Source: Jejuia sp047345485
GTDB taxonomy: Bacteria; Bacteroidota; Bacteroidia; Flavobacteriales; Flavobacteriaceae
Length of the DNA: 64,000 nucleotides
NCBI RefSeq assembly: GCF_047345485.1
Contig: NZ_JBLFEN010000001.1
Span: forward strand, 558,001-622,000
Reading direction: 5' to 3'
The translations under genes were made by a program, and so were the position numbers. The notes under the pieces are model-generated. The model had not been told where the DNA came from. It was given only the letters and a program-made list of their open reading frames with translations, and searched no databases. Shown here piece after piece: positions 50,303 through 59,703 of the stretch; position 1 is the stretch's first letter; every line of letters starts with the position of its first letter.

Positions 50303-51175
50303 TTACCCCATAACTTCGGCAACTTTTTTACCTATTTCTGCTGGTGAGTCTACCACATGAATACCACATGCACTCATAATTTTCTTTTTAGCTTGAGCAG
50401 TATCATCGCTTCCACCTACAATAGCTCCAGCGTGCCCCATAGTTCTACCTGCTGGTGCTGTTTCTCCTGCAATAAAACCAACAATTGGTTTTTTACTTCC
50501 GCTTTCTTTATACCAGTTTGCAGCATCTGCTTCTAGCTGACCACCAATTTCTCCTATCATTACTACAGCCTCTGTTTCTGGATCATTAATTAGCAATTCT
50601 ACTGCTTCTTTTGTAGTAGTACCAATAATTGGATCTCCACCGATACCAATAGCTGTGGTAATACCTAAACCTTGTTTTACTACTTGGTCTGCAGCTTCGT
50701 AAGTTAACGTTCCAGATTTAGAAACGATACCAACTTTACCTTGCTTAAATACAAAACCTGGCATAATACCAACTTTTGCTTCACCTGGTGTAATTACGCC
50801 AGGGCAATTTGGACCGATTAAACGAGAACCTTTATCTTTTATGTAATTTGATGCTGTAATCATATCAGCAACAGGAATACCTTCTGTAATTGTAATTATC
50901 ACTTTTATACCTGCATCAGCAGCCTCCATAATGGCATCGGCAGCAAATGCTGGTGGTACAAAAATAATAGTTGTATCTGCTCCTACTTGCTCTACAGCTT
51001 CTTGAACAGTATTAAATACAGGCTTCTCTAAGTGCGTGTTACCGCCTTTTCCCGGAGTTACACCACCAACAATATTAGTGCCATACTCAATCATTTGTTC
51101 AGCATGAAACGTACCTTCGCTACCTGTAAAACCTTGTACTATTATTTTTGAATCTTTATTTACTAAAACACTCAT
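50303..51175 (-). CDS. sucD: Succinyl-CoA synthetase alpha subunit
   Basis: A 290-residue protein with the CoA-binding N-domain (VQGFTGSEGTFHAEQMIEYG), GPNCPGVITPGEAKVGIMPG near 122-141 and the phosphorylated His in AGRTMGHAGAIVGG near 247-260. It performs substrate-level phosphorylation in the TCA cycle with SucC, which is not in the window. A TACTTTTG -7 box precedes it. Confidence 0.96.
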   Translation of the reverse strand: MSVLVNKDSKIIVQGFTGSEGTFHAEQMIEYGTNIVGGVTPGKGGNTHLEKPVFNTVQEAVEQVGADTTIIFVPPAFAADAIMEAADAGIKVIITITEGIPVADMITASNYIKDKGSRLIGPNCPGVITPGEAKVGIMPGFVFKQGKVGIVSKSGTLTYEAADQVVKQGLGITTAIGIGGDPIIGTTTKEAVELLINDPETEAVVMIGEIGGQLEADAANWYKESGSKKPIVGFIAGETAPAGRTMGHAGAIVGGSDDTAQAKKKIMSACGIHVVDSPAEIGKKVAEVMG

Positions 51176-51208
51176 AAGTGATATTTTTTGTTTTTATTTT
51201 AAGTCTAG

Positions 51209-51216
51209 CAAAAGTA
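51209..51216 (-). promoter_or_regulatory. Promoter -7 element of sucD
   Basis: Minus-strand TACTTTTG matches TAnnTTTG exactly. A TTTG 24 bases upstream is a slightly distant -33. The start codon follows 33 bases downstream. Confidence 0.5.
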
Positions 51217-51275
51217 ATTTATTAACGTCAAAATTTAAAGCAAATCTCTACAATTATTTAAATTCAACATAAATA

Positions 51276-52220
51276 TTAACGTTTCTTTTGATTCTTGAGT
51301 TCTTTTAGAATTTCAGGTATTTTCCTAATGTATGCCATTTCTTTAAATTTCTCTCTAGCTTCAAATGCTGGTGATCCAAAATAGGCTTTATTTTCGTCAG
51401 TTGTGTGCCCTAGTCCAGATTGCGCATATATCTCTGTACCTTTGGCTATAGTAATACCACTTTTAACGCCTACTTGTCCCCAAATTGTTACATTATCTTC
51501 AACAACTACACAACCTGCTATACCTGTTTGTGAAGCTATTAAGCAATCTTTACCTAAAACGGTATCGTGCCCAATCTGTATTTGATTATCTAATTTTGAG
51601 CCCTCGCCTATTCGTGTATCAGCTGTAACACCTCTATCTATAGTACATGCTGCTCCAATATCTACATTGTTTTCTATAACAACGCGCCCTCCAGATTTTA
51701 GTCTATCGTAACCTTCTAGTCGTTTTTTATAATAAAAAGCATTTGCTCCTAAAACAGTACCTGCGTGTATGGTAACATTATTACCTATAACTGTATCATC
51801 ATAGATACTAACGTTAGAATGAATAATACAATTATTACCAATTGTAACATTATGGCCTATAAAACAATTGGGCTGAATAGTTGTATTATCTCCAATTACT
51901 GCAGTTTTTGAAATAGTTGCGGTTGCCTTTATAAAAGGCCTGTAATAATCAGTTAGTTTATTAAAATCTCTAAAAGGATCATCACTAATAAGTAGTGCTT
52001 TCCCATCAGGACACTCAACTTTTTTATTAATTAAGATGATAGTAGCCGCAGATTGCAATGCTTTATCGTAATACTTTGGATGATCTACAAAAACAATATC
52101 TCCAGGCTCTACAACATGTATTTCGTTCATGCCTAAAACAGGGAAATTAGCATCACCAATAAACTCACAATCAATTAGTTTTGATATGTCTGCTAATGTT
52201 TGTGGTTTATTAAATTTCAT
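51276..52220 (-). CDS. Second LpxD-like acyltransferase
   Basis: A 314-residue left-handed beta-helix acyltransferase with an LpxD-like N-domain (1 to about 100: FVDHPKYYDKALQSAATIILI) and hexapeptide repeats from about 105 (IGDNTTIQPNCFIGHNVTIG). LDNQIQIGHDTVLG near 215-228 contains the catalytic His equivalent. It is shorter than the lpxD at 55607-56632 and only distantly like it. It may add a different acyl chain or act on another sugar. It ends the lpxD-lpxC-lpxA-efp run, 3 bases after the lipoprotein gene. Confidence 0.88.
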   Translation of the reverse strand: MKFNKPQTLADISKLIDCEFIGDANFPVLGMNEIHVVEPGDIVFVDHPKYYDKALQSAATIILINKKVECPDGKALLISDDPFRDFNKLTDYYRPFIKATATISKTAVIGDNTTIQPNCFIGHNVTIGNNCIIHSNVSIYDDTVIGNNVTIHAGTVLGANAFYYKKRLEGYDRLKSGGRVVIENNVDIGAACTIDRGVTADTRIGEGSKLDNQIQIGHDTVLGKDCLIASQTGIAGCVVVEDNVTIWGQVGVKSGITIAKGTEIYAQSGLGHTTDENKAYFGSPAFEAREKFKEMAYIRKIPEILKELKNQKKR

Positions 52221-52223
52221 AGG

Positions 52224-52832
52224 TTATAATTCATTAAATGACGCGTTTATGTACTCAAAGGTATTTTCATATTTAAATCTCCTATCTTTCATAGTCCAAT
52301 TCATAATCATATAAATATGTTCTTCTCCTTCAACAAAGGCTACAACATAAAAAAAGTCTAATCCATCAACAATACCTTCCATCTTAAACTGTCTTGCTGG
52401 TAAATTATTGATATGCGTTAAACCATAATCTTGTATTTTAATATCTTCAATAACCTCTTGAAACATTTGTTTTTGAATATGCAAGTAGTTTTCTATTGGA
52501 GACAGGTTTTCATCATATTCTCCAAATTCTTTAAACCCATCAATAAAACTTTGCTTGTCTTCTTCTATCACAACAGTATATGTCTCTTTAAAAATATTTG
52601 CATATTCTAAAGAAGCCTCGTCGTGTAGACTAGGCATGTTTTTCATATACTTCGGAATACTAACTTTGTAAAGATTATCTATACTAATAGTTGAAAAATT
52701 ACTTGCAGAAATTGACTCAGGCTGGTTTGAAGAACCTGAAAAATTGTCAACAGCCTGTTTAAGTTTATCTATACAACTCGAAAAAACTAATAGTGTAATT
52801 AAAACAAAAGAATACTTTACAATACGTTTCAT
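52224..52832 (-). CDS. Lipoprotein of unknown function
   Basis: A 202-residue protein with a lipoprotein signal ending LLVFSSC (Cys20), a Ser-rich linker and a PsbP/DUF-like alpha-beta domain (SIDNLYKVSIPKYMKN ... ARQFKMEGIVDGLDFFYVVAFVEGEEHIYMI). Its first base overlaps the efp stop by one base, and lpxD2 follows after 3 bases, so it is embedded in an envelope-biogenesis operon. The function is unrecognised. Confidence 0.8.
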   Translation of the reverse strand: MKRIVKYSFVLITLLVFSSCIDKLKQAVDNFSGSSNQPESISASNFSTISIDNLYKVSIPKYMKNMPSLHDEASLEYANIFKETYTVVIEEDKQSFIDGFKEFGEYDENLSPIENYLHIQKQMFQEVIEDIKIQDYGLTHINNLPARQFKMEGIVDGLDFFYVVAFVEGEEHIYMIMNWTMKDRRFKYENTFEYINASFNEL

Positions 52833-53398
52833 TATTCCTTAACACGTTCTTTGTAAGTCCCTTTTTCTGTTTCTACTTTTATCTTATCGCCTTCATTTAT
52901 AAATAAAGGTACATTTACAGTAGCGCCTGTTTCAACTGTAGCAGGCTTTGTAGCATTTGTTGCTGTATTACCTTTAACCCCAGGCTCTGTATGTGTAATT
53001 TCTAAAATTACGCTTGCTGGCATTTCAACTGAAAGTGGCGAATTATCTTCCGAATTTATAATTACAGTTACAACCTCTCCTTCTTTCATTAAATCTGGTC
53101 TATCTAAAGCTGCTTCTAATAAACGAATTTGTGTGTAATCTGCTTCATTCATAAAATGATAAAATTCACCATCATTGTATAAATATTGAAACTTATGCGT
53201 TTCTACGCGTACATCATCTAATTTATGTCCTGCAGAAAAGGTGTTATCAATTACTTTTCCATTGGTAACACTTTTTAATTTTGTTCTAACAAATGCAGGC
53301 CCTTTACCAGGTTTTACGTGTAAAAATTCAATAACTTTATAAATATCATTATTATATCTGATGCATAATCCGTTTCTAATATCACTTGTATTTGCCAT
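52832..53398 (-). CDS. efp: Elongation factor P
   Basis: A 188-residue EF-P of three beta-barrels: VIEFLHVKPGKGPAFVRTKLKS near 22-43 contains the tip loop KPGKGPAF with the Lys that is modified in many species. It ends KVETEKGTYKERVKE. It rescues ribosomes stalled at polyproline. It lies between lpxA and a lipoprotein gene in one transcript. Confidence 0.97.
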   Translation of the reverse strand: MANTSDIRNGLCIRYNNDIYKVIEFLHVKPGKGPAFVRTKLKSVTNGKVIDNTFSAGHKLDDVRVETHKFQYLYNDGEFYHFMNEADYTQIRLLEAALDRPDLMKEGEVVTVIINSEDNSPLSVEMPASVILEITHTEPGVKGNTATNATKPATVETGATVNVPLFINEGDKIKVETEKGTYKERVKE

Positions 53399-53417
53399 AA
53401 ATGTTTTATCTAATTTT

Positions 53418-54203
53418 TTAGTTTGATTTGAAATACCCTTTCATGATACCTCTGTGCGAATTTTTGATGAATTGAAGCACCTCATCACGCTCTGGAGTTG
53501 CTTCCATTTCAGCTTCAATAATTTCAGAAGCTTGTGTGTTGTTATAATTTTTTTGATATAAAATTCTATATATATCCTGAATTTCTCTAATTTTTTCTGT
53601 TGAAAATCCTCTTCGCCTTAATCCGACAGAATTAATACCAACATAAGAAAGCGGCTCGCGTGCTGCTTTTACATAAGGCGGTACATCTTTTCTCACCAAA
53701 GACCCACCAGTAACAAATGCATGGTTACCAACCGATACAAATTGATGTACAGCAGTCATACCAGCCAATACCACATAGTCTCCCACATTAATATGTCCTG
53801 CAAGCGTACTGTTATTTGAAAAAATACAATTATTGCCTACAATACAATCATGAGCAATATGACAATAGGCCATTATTAAGCAATTATTACCTATTACAGT
53901 TTTCATTCTATCTGCAGTACCACGGTTAATTGTAACACATTCTCTTATGGTTACGTTATTACCAATTTCTACAGTTGTATCTTCATCATTATACTTTAAA
54001 TCTTGAGGAACAGCTGAAATTACTGAGCCAGGGAAGATGTTACAATTTTTACCAATACGTGCACCTTCCATAATGGTAACATTACTTCCAATCCAAGTAC
54101 CTTCACCAATTACAACATTATTATTAATAGTTGTAAAAGGCTCTATAACTACATTTTTTGCAATTTTAGCGCCTGGGTGTACATATGCTAAAGGTTGATT
54201 CAT
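53418..54203 (-). CDS. lpxA: UDP-N-acetylglucosamine acyltransferase
   Basis: A 261-residue left-handed beta-helix enzyme starting MNQPLAYVHPGAKIAKNVVI. The catalytic His is in YCHIAHDCIVGNNC near 116-129, and VGLRRRGFSTEKIREIQDIYR near 206 is in the helical C-terminal domain. It adds the first 3-hydroxyacyl chain to UDP-GlcNAc in lipid A synthesis. It is 10 bases after lpxC/fabZ. Confidence 0.97.
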   Translation of the reverse strand: MNQPLAYVHPGAKIAKNVVIEPFTTINNNVVIGEGTWIGSNVTIMEGARIGKNCNIFPGSVISAVPQDLKYNDEDTTVEIGNNVTIRECVTINRGTADRMKTVIGNNCLIMAYCHIAHDCIVGNNCIFSNNSTLAGHINVGDYVVLAGMTAVHQFVSVGNHAFVTGGSLVRKDVPPYVKAAREPLSYVGINSVGLRRRGFSTEKIREIQDIYRILYQKNYNNTQASEIIEAEMEATPERDEVLQFIKNSHRGIMKGYFKSN

Positions 54204-54213
54204 ATTTCTTTTA

Positions 54214-55620
54214 TTATTTTACTTTAGAAATTTGCGCCATAAGCTCAGCTTCGGCACATAATTTACCATTAGCATACGCATAACCTTGCATATGACAAAT
54301 TCCTCTTCGTATTGGTGTTATTAGCGAACATTTAAATATTAAAGTATCGCCAGGACTTACTTTTCGTTTAAATTTCACTTTATCCATTTTCATGAAAAAT
54401 GTTAAATAATTTTCAGGGTCTGGCACTGTACTTAAAACTAATATACCGCCTGTTTGCGCCATAGCTTCAACAATTAAAACTCCTGGCATAACTGGTGCTC
54501 CTGGAAAATGACCTTTAAAAAACTCTTCGTTCATGGTTACATTCTTCATACCAACCACATGGTTTTCACTTAATTCAAAAACCTTATCTAATAATAAAAA
54601 TGGTTGACGATGCGGTAACATGTCCATTATTTGAGTTACATCCATTAATGGCTCTTGGCTCAAATCTATATTTGGTACGTTGTTACGTCTTTCGTTTTTT
54701 ATAATTTTAGATAACTTTTTAGCAAACTGCGTATTTACAAAATGCCCTGGCTTATTAGCAATAACTTTACCACGAATTCTTGTACCTACCAAAGCCAAAT
54801 CTCCTAAAACATCTAGTAATTTGTGTCTTGCGGCTTCATTAGGATAATGCAAGGTTAGGTTATCTAAAATTCCATTTGGTTTTACAGATATATTCTCTTT
54901 ATTAAAAGCTATGCGTAGTTTCTCCATAGTTTCTGGAGATAGAGGTTTATCTACATAAACAATAGCATTATTTAAATCACCTCCTTTTATTAAACCATGT
55001 TCTAAAAGCATTTCAATTTCATGTAAGAAACTAAAAGTTCTAGAGTTGGAGATTTGATCTTTAAAATCTGAAATTTGACTTAATGTAGCATTTTGAGTCC
55101 CTAATACTTTAGTACCAAAATCTACCATGGTAGTAATTTGATATTCTTTAGCAGGCATTACTAATATTTCACTACCGCTTTCTTCGTCTGTATATGAAAT
55201 TACATCAGTTACTACAAACTCTTCTCTTGTAGCATCTAGCTCTACTATACCTGCGTCTTCAATTGCTTTAATGAAAAATTTTGATGAGCCATCCATAATT
55301 GGCGGTTCTGAAGCATTAAGCTCAACTATAACATTATCAACATCTAAGCCTACTAAAGCAGCAAGGACATGTTCGGATGTTTGAATGGTAACACCATTTT
55401 TCTCTAAACATGTACCCCTTTGTGTGTTTGTTACATAATTTGCATCTGCCTCAATAACAGGAGCTCCTTCTAAATCCACACGTTTAAAAGCCAATCCATA
55501 ATTAGCTGTTGCTGGCTTAAGCGTTAATGTTACATTTTTACCAGTGTGTAATCCTACTCCTGTAAGAGACACTTCGTTTTTTATAGTTTTTTGTTTGTTT
55601 TCTGTATTAACTATTGCCAT
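54214..55620 (-). CDS. lpxC/fabZ: LpxC / FabZ fusion (deacetylase and 3-hydroxyacyl-ACP dehydratase)
   Basis: A 468-residue fusion usual in Bacteroidota. Residues 1 to about 310 are LpxC with zinc ligands in TSEHVLAALVG (His near 83) and RHKLLDVLGDLAL (near 265), and general-base His in KPGHFVNTQ. Residues about 325-468 are FabZ: MLPHRQPFLLLDKVFE and GHFPGAPVMPGVLIVEAMAQTGG with catalytic His and Glu. LpxC commits to lipid A, FabZ to fatty acid elongation. It overlaps the lpxD end by 14 bases. Confidence 0.97.
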   Translation of the reverse strand: MAIVNTENKQKTIKNEVSLTGVGLHTGKNVTLTLKPATANYGLAFKRVDLEGAPVIEADANYVTNTQRGTCLEKNGVTIQTSEHVLAALVGLDVDNVIVELNASEPPIMDGSSKFFIKAIEDAGIVELDATREEFVVTDVISYTDEESGSEILVMPAKEYQITTMVDFGTKVLGTQNATLSQISDFKDQISNSRTFSFLHEIEMLLEHGLIKGGDLNNAIVYVDKPLSPETMEKLRIAFNKENISVKPNGILDNLTLHYPNEAARHKLLDVLGDLALVGTRIRGKVIANKPGHFVNTQFAKKLSKIIKNERRNNVPNIDLSQEPLMDVTQIMDMLPHRQPFLLLDKVFELSENHVVGMKNVTMNEEFFKGHFPGAPVMPGVLIVEAMAQTGGILVLSTVPDPENYLTFFMKMDKVKFKRKVSPGDTLIFKCSLITPIRRGICHMQGYAYANGKLCAEAELMAQISKVK

Positions 55621-56632
55621 AGCTTTTTTCTATATCATTAAATTTCTTAATAATTTTTGGTAAATTTTTAAAATGCACATAAGACTTATTATAGTCACCA
55701 TACGCTAATGCTGGCGATCCTTGTAAAACCTCGTTATCTTTTACATGTCGTCCAATACCTGATTGTGCTTGTATTTTTACATTATCACCAATTGTAATAT
55801 GACCAACAATACCAACCTGACCACCTATTTGACAGTTTTTGCCAATTTTTGTAGATCCAGCTATACCCGTTTGAGCTGCAATAACCGTATTCTTACCAAT
55901 TTCTACATTATGAGCAATTTGTATTTGATTATCAAGCTTTACGCCTCTTCTAATAATTGTAGAACCTAGCGTAGCTCTATCTATAGTAGTAGCAGCTCCA
56001 ATATCAACAAAATCTTCTAAAATTACATTTCCTGTTTGTGGTACTTTTTGGTATTCCCCTTTTTCGTTAGGCGCAAAACCAAAACCATCTGCACCTATTA
56101 TAGCGCCAGAATTTATAACACAGTTGTTACCAACAATACATTCTGAATAAATTTTAGCCCCTGCAAATACCAAGGAGTTGTCTCCAATTTTTACATTATC
56201 GCCTATATATGTGTTTGGGAAAATTTTGACATTTTCTCCAATAGTTACGTTTTCTCCAATATATGAAAAGGCACCTATATATATGTTTTCGCCGTATGAA
56301 GAAGATTCAGCAATAAAAGAAGGTTGCTCTACTCCAAACTTATTAAGCTTTACTTGATTGTAATATTCTAAGAGCTTAGAAAAAGATTTATAGGCATCTT
56401 CAACTTTAATTAAGGTTGTAGAAATTTTATCTTCAGGCTCAAATGTTTTATTAACTATAGTAATTGAAGCCTTGGTAGAATAAATATAAGATGTGTATTT
56501 AGGGTTTGCCAAAAAGGTTAATGCGCCTTCTACACCTTCTTCAATTTTTGCCAGTTTAGATACTTTTACATTTGCATCTCCAACTATATCTCCTTCTAAT
56601 ATGTCTGCTATTTGTTGTGCTGTGAATTTCAC
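55607..56632 (-). CDS. lpxD: UDP-3-O-acylglucosamine N-acyltransferase
   Basis: A 341-residue enzyme if it starts at GTG 56632 (VKFTAQQIADILEG), the usual start of the family. The frame can also begin at TTG 56668. It has an LpxD N-domain (to about 100), hexapeptide repeats and catalytic His in LDNQIQIAHNVEIGKN near 223-238. It transfers the second 3-hydroxyacyl chain in lipid A synthesis. It leads the lpxD-lpxC/fabZ-lpxA-efp run and has a -7 box at 56686-56693. Confidence 0.94.
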   Translation of the reverse strand: MKFTAQQIADILEGDIVGDANVKVSKLAKIEEGVEGALTFLANPKYTSYIYSTKASITIVNKTFEPEDKISTTLIKVEDAYKSFSKLLEYYNQVKLNKFGVEQPSFIAESSSYGENIYIGAFSYIGENVTIGENVKIFPNTYIGDNVKIGDNSLVFAGAKIYSECIVGNNCVINSGAIIGADGFGFAPNEKGEYQKVPQTGNVILEDFVDIGAATTIDRATLGSTIIRRGVKLDNQIQIAHNVEIGKNTVIAAQTGIAGSTKIGKNCQIGGQVGIVGHITIGDNVKIQAQSGIGRHVKDNEVLQGSPALAYGDYNKSYVHFKNLPKIIKKFNDIEKSYGNS

Positions 56633-56685
56633 ACGTGTTGTGTTAGTTTGATTGTTTAGTTTAAGCAAAAATAGGAAAAATGTAC

Positions 56686-56693
56686 CAAAGTTA
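56686..56693 (-). promoter_or_regulatory. Promoter -7 element of the lpx operon
   Basis: Minus-strand TAACTTTG, a full TAnnTTTG match. The transcript would begin near 56679. No clear -33 TTG is visible at 17-23 bases. Confidence 0.5.
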
Positions 56694-56762
56694 TAACGCC
56701 CTGTTTTTTAAGATATTCTATGGTTGTGAACAATTTTTGAATATCTAATAACGCCTTTAGAT

Positions 56763-57974
56763 TTATTTAGGATAGCATATATAATATTTGGTTACTGGCT
56801 TTGACAATGCTTTCAAATTTAAATGATCGGATGCTTTTACAATATCTTGAATTTTTCCTGACTTATATAGAATATTAATATTCTGCTTTTTTGTTTGATA
56901 TGCTTGATGATGAATTTCATCAGAAAACACAAAATATGTTGCATCACTTTTACTAATACTGTGTTTTTTTATTAAGGCATTAATGTGTTTTTCTAAACTT
57001 AAAGCTTTAATAGGTTTATTTTTTATTTTAATCTTTAATAAATCTCTATTAATCACCATATCACACAAGTTTCTAAGTACAAAATCGTCATGGTACTTCC
57101 ACTCTTTCATTGCAGATACAATATCATAATCATCTAACTCATAAAAAATATCAAGTGTTTTATTAGTAAAACTTTCTAAAGAAATATCGTTTTGTAAAAA
57201 ATATTTTAAAGGTGTACTAGCGTGTAATTTTACACCATTATTAGTAAGCGCTTTAGCTCTTGATAGTACACGAATTAATAACTGTTCAGCCACTAAACCA
57301 GTTTTATGTAAATATACTTGCCAATACATAAAACGGCGTGCAATAATAAATTTCTCTACACTGTAAATGCCTTTTTCTTCAACTACTAAGTTGTCGTCTA
57401 TAACGTTTAGCATAGTTATTAAACGCTCGCTATTTACATTACCTTCAGCTACTCCTGTATAAAAACTGTCTCGTTTTAAATAATCTGCTCTATCAATATC
57501 TAATTGGCTAGAAATAAGCTGGCACATAAACGGGCGCTCGTATTCACCTTTAAAAATTTTAATGGCAAGCGTTAAACTTCCGTTAAATTCAACATTTAAA
57601 CGCTCCATAAATAACAGCGATATTTGCTCATGAGATATGCCGCTAACAATACTATGCTCCATAGCATGAGAAAATGGCCCATGACCAATATCATGCAATA
57701 AAATTGCAATATACAGCGCCTCTTCTTCTTCTTTAGAAATTGTAACTCCTTTAAAACGAAGTATATTGATAGCTTTCTGCATTAAATGTACACAACCAAT
57801 GGCATGATGAAATCGTGTGTGATGTGCACCTGGATATACCAAATGAGACATTCCCATTTGCGTAATTCGCCGTAACCTCTGAAAGTATTTATGCTGTATA
57901 AGATCAAAAATTAACGAATTTGGAATAGTAATAAATCCGTAAATTGGGTCGTTTAGTATTTTAAGTTTATTCAA
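56763..57974 (-). CDS. HD-domain phosphohydrolase (dGTPase/SAMHD1-like)
   Basis: A 403-residue protein starting MNKLKILNDPIYGFITIPNS. The HD metal site is complete: HHTRFHHAIGCVHLM near 52-66, ILLHDIGHGPFSHAME near 91-106 and LDIDRADYLKRDSFY near 158-172. The HD superfamily's SAMHD1/YdhJ branch hydrolyses dNTPs or related nucleotides. The exact substrate is unknown. It is divergent from porX with a -7 box at 58001-58008. Confidence 0.9.
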   Translation of the reverse strand: MNKLKILNDPIYGFITIPNSLIFDLIQHKYFQRLRRITQMGMSHLVYPGAHHTRFHHAIGCVHLMQKAINILRFKGVTISKEEEEALYIAILLHDIGHGPFSHAMEHSIVSGISHEQISLLFMERLNVEFNGSLTLAIKIFKGEYERPFMCQLISSQLDIDRADYLKRDSFYTGVAEGNVNSERLITMLNVIDDNLVVEEKGIYSVEKFIIARRFMYWQVYLHKTGLVAEQLLIRVLSRAKALTNNGVKLHASTPLKYFLQNDISLESFTNKTLDIFYELDDYDIVSAMKEWKYHDDFVLRNLCDMVINRDLLKIKIKNKPIKALSLEKHINALIKKHSISKSDATYFVFSDEIHHQAYQTKKQNINILYKSGKIQDIVKASDHLNLKALSKPVTKYYICYPK

Positions 57975-58000
57975 ACTTTAAATGTTTACATTAGTTATTA

Positions 58001-58008
58001 CAAATATA
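58001..58008 (-). promoter_or_regulatory. Promoter -7 element of the HD hydrolase gene
   Basis: Minus-strand TATATTTG, a full -7 match, 27 bases before the start codon. Confidence 0.45.
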
Positions 58009-58057
58009 AATATATGAAGTCCAACTATTGGGCATCACAACATAAAATAGACATAGC

Positions 58058-59602
58058 ATGATTAATATTCTTTGGGTTGATGACGAAATAGATTTATTAA
58101 AACCACATATTTTATTCCTTGAAAAGAAAAACTATAAGGTGACGACGTGCAATAGCGGTACTGAAGCTATTGATATCATTGAAGATACAAATTTTGATAT
58201 CGTATTTTTAGATGAAAACATGCCAGGATTAACAGGATTAGAAACCTTACATGAAATTAAAGAAAAAAAAGATAGCATTCCAGTTGTGATGATTACCAAA
58301 AGTGAAGAGGAATATATAATGGAGGAAGCTATTGGAAATAAAATAGCTGACTACTTGATAAAACCTGTAAATCCAAATCAAATTTTGTTGAGTTTAAAAA
58401 AGAATCTAGACCACTCAAGATTAGTATCTGAAAAAACAACATCTAATTATCAACAAGAATTTAGAAAAATAGCTATGGATATGGCTATGGTAAATTCTTA
58501 TGAAGATTGGGTAAGTTTATATCAAAAATTAATTTATTGGGAAATTCAACTTGAAGATATTGAAGACGCTGGCATGTTCGAGATTTTAGAATCTCAAAAA
58601 ACAGAAGCCAATATCCAGTTTGGTAAGTTTATAGAAAAAAATTATCCAGATTGGTTTGATGATTATGATGCACCTGTAATGTCTCACACTCTTTTTAAAG
58701 AAAAAATTGCTCCAGAGTTAAGTAAAGAACAGCCTACTCTATTAGTTGTAGTTGATAATTTAAGGTATGACCAATGGAAAGTTTTTGAACCCATAATTAA
58801 TAATTATTACAAAAAAGAGCAGGAAGAAGCTTTTTTTAGCATTCTTCCAACTGCTACACAATATGCAAGAAATGCTATTTTTTCTGGATTAATGCCCAGC
58901 GAAATGGAAAAACTATACCCTCAATATTGGAAAAACGATACTGATGACGGTGGTAAAAATTTACACGAGGCCGACTTTTTAAAAACACAAATGCAACGTC
59001 TTGGACTTAATGATTTTAAGTGTGGATATCACAAAATAACCAATTTAAAAAATGGTAAACGTTTAGCAGATAATTTTAAAACATTAAAAGAGAACGACTT
59101 AACTGTAGTAGTATATAATTTTGTTGATATGCTATCACATTCTAAAACAGAAATGGATGTTGTTAAAGAATTAGCATCAAATGATAAAGCCTACAGGTCA
59201 TTAACACTAAGTTGGTTTAAAAATTCGCCTTTATTAGAAATGATTCAACAAGCACAACAGTTAGGATTTAAATTAATTTTAACCACAGATCATGGTACTA
59301 TTAATGTAAAAAATCCATCTAAAGTTATTGGTGATAGAGATACCAGCTTAAATTTACGCTATAAAACAGGTAGAAGTTTAACGTTTGATAAAAAAGATGT
59401 GTTGGTAGCTGATGATCCTAAAAATATACATTTACCAGCTATAAATATGAGTAGCTCTTTCATTTTTGCTAAAAGTGATTTGTTCTTCGCTTATCCTAAT
59501 AATTATAACCATTATGTTAGTTATTATCGAAATACGTATCAACATGGTGGCGTTTCATTAGAAGAAATGATAATTCCCTTCACAGTTTTTAGCCCTAAGT
59601 AG
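58058..59602 (+). CDS. porX: PorX, response regulator with PglZ-type effector domain
   Basis: A 514-residue protein. Residues 1-120 are a receiver domain (acidic VDDE at 7-10, phosphoacceptor Asp52 in VFLDENMPG, Lys102 in LIKPVNP). A helical linker follows, then a PglZ alkaline-phosphatase-like domain from about 205 (LLVVVDNLRYDQWKVFEPII, ILPTATQYARNAIFSGLMPSE, LTTDHGT). This pairing is the hallmark of PorX, which with the kinase PorY and an ECF sigma factor controls T9SS genes. PorY is not in the window. The T9SS cargo gene at 22314 suggests that the secretion system is present. Confidence 0.94.
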   Translation: MINILWVDDEIDLLKPHILFLEKKNYKVTTCNSGTEAIDIIEDTNFDIVFLDENMPGLTGLETLHEIKEKKDSIPVVMITKSEEEYIMEEAIGNKIADYLIKPVNPNQILLSLKKNLDHSRLVSEKTTSNYQQEFRKIAMDMAMVNSYEDWVSLYQKLIYWEIQLEDIEDAGMFEILESQKTEANIQFGKFIEKNYPDWFDDYDAPVMSHTLFKEKIAPELSKEQPTLLVVVDNLRYDQWKVFEPIINNYYKKEQEEAFFSILPTATQYARNAIFSGLMPSEMEKLYPQYWKNDTDDGGKNLHEADFLKTQMQRLGLNDFKCGYHKITNLKNGKRLADNFKTLKENDLTVVVYNFVDMLSHSKTEMDVVKELASNDKAYRSLTLSWFKNSPLLEMIQQAQQLGFKLILTTDHGTINVKNPSKVIGDRDTSLNLRYKTGRSLTFDKKDVLVADDPKNIHLPAINMSSSFIFAKSDLFFAYPNNYNHYVSYYRNTYQHGGVSLEEMIIPFTVFSPK

Positions 59603-59653
59603 CTCTTAATCATCCTTGTAATACAAAAAACATCGACGAAACGCGTTTTTTCT

Positions 59654-59684
59654 TTGAATTTATAGAAATTATTGCTTAACTTTG
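59654..59684 (+). promoter_or_regulatory. Promoter of tsaE
   Basis: TTG at 59654-59656, a 20-base spacer and TAACTTTG at 59677-59684, both full matches. The transcript would start near 59691, about 13 bases before the TTG start codon. Confidence 0.65.
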
Positions 59685-59703
59685 TGAATAAGGTTTATTA
59701 AAA

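Noticed and set aside
58058..59602. PglZ domain as part of a BREX-type defence system
   Set aside because: It is fused to a receiver domain in the known PorX architecture, and no other BREX genes are near.
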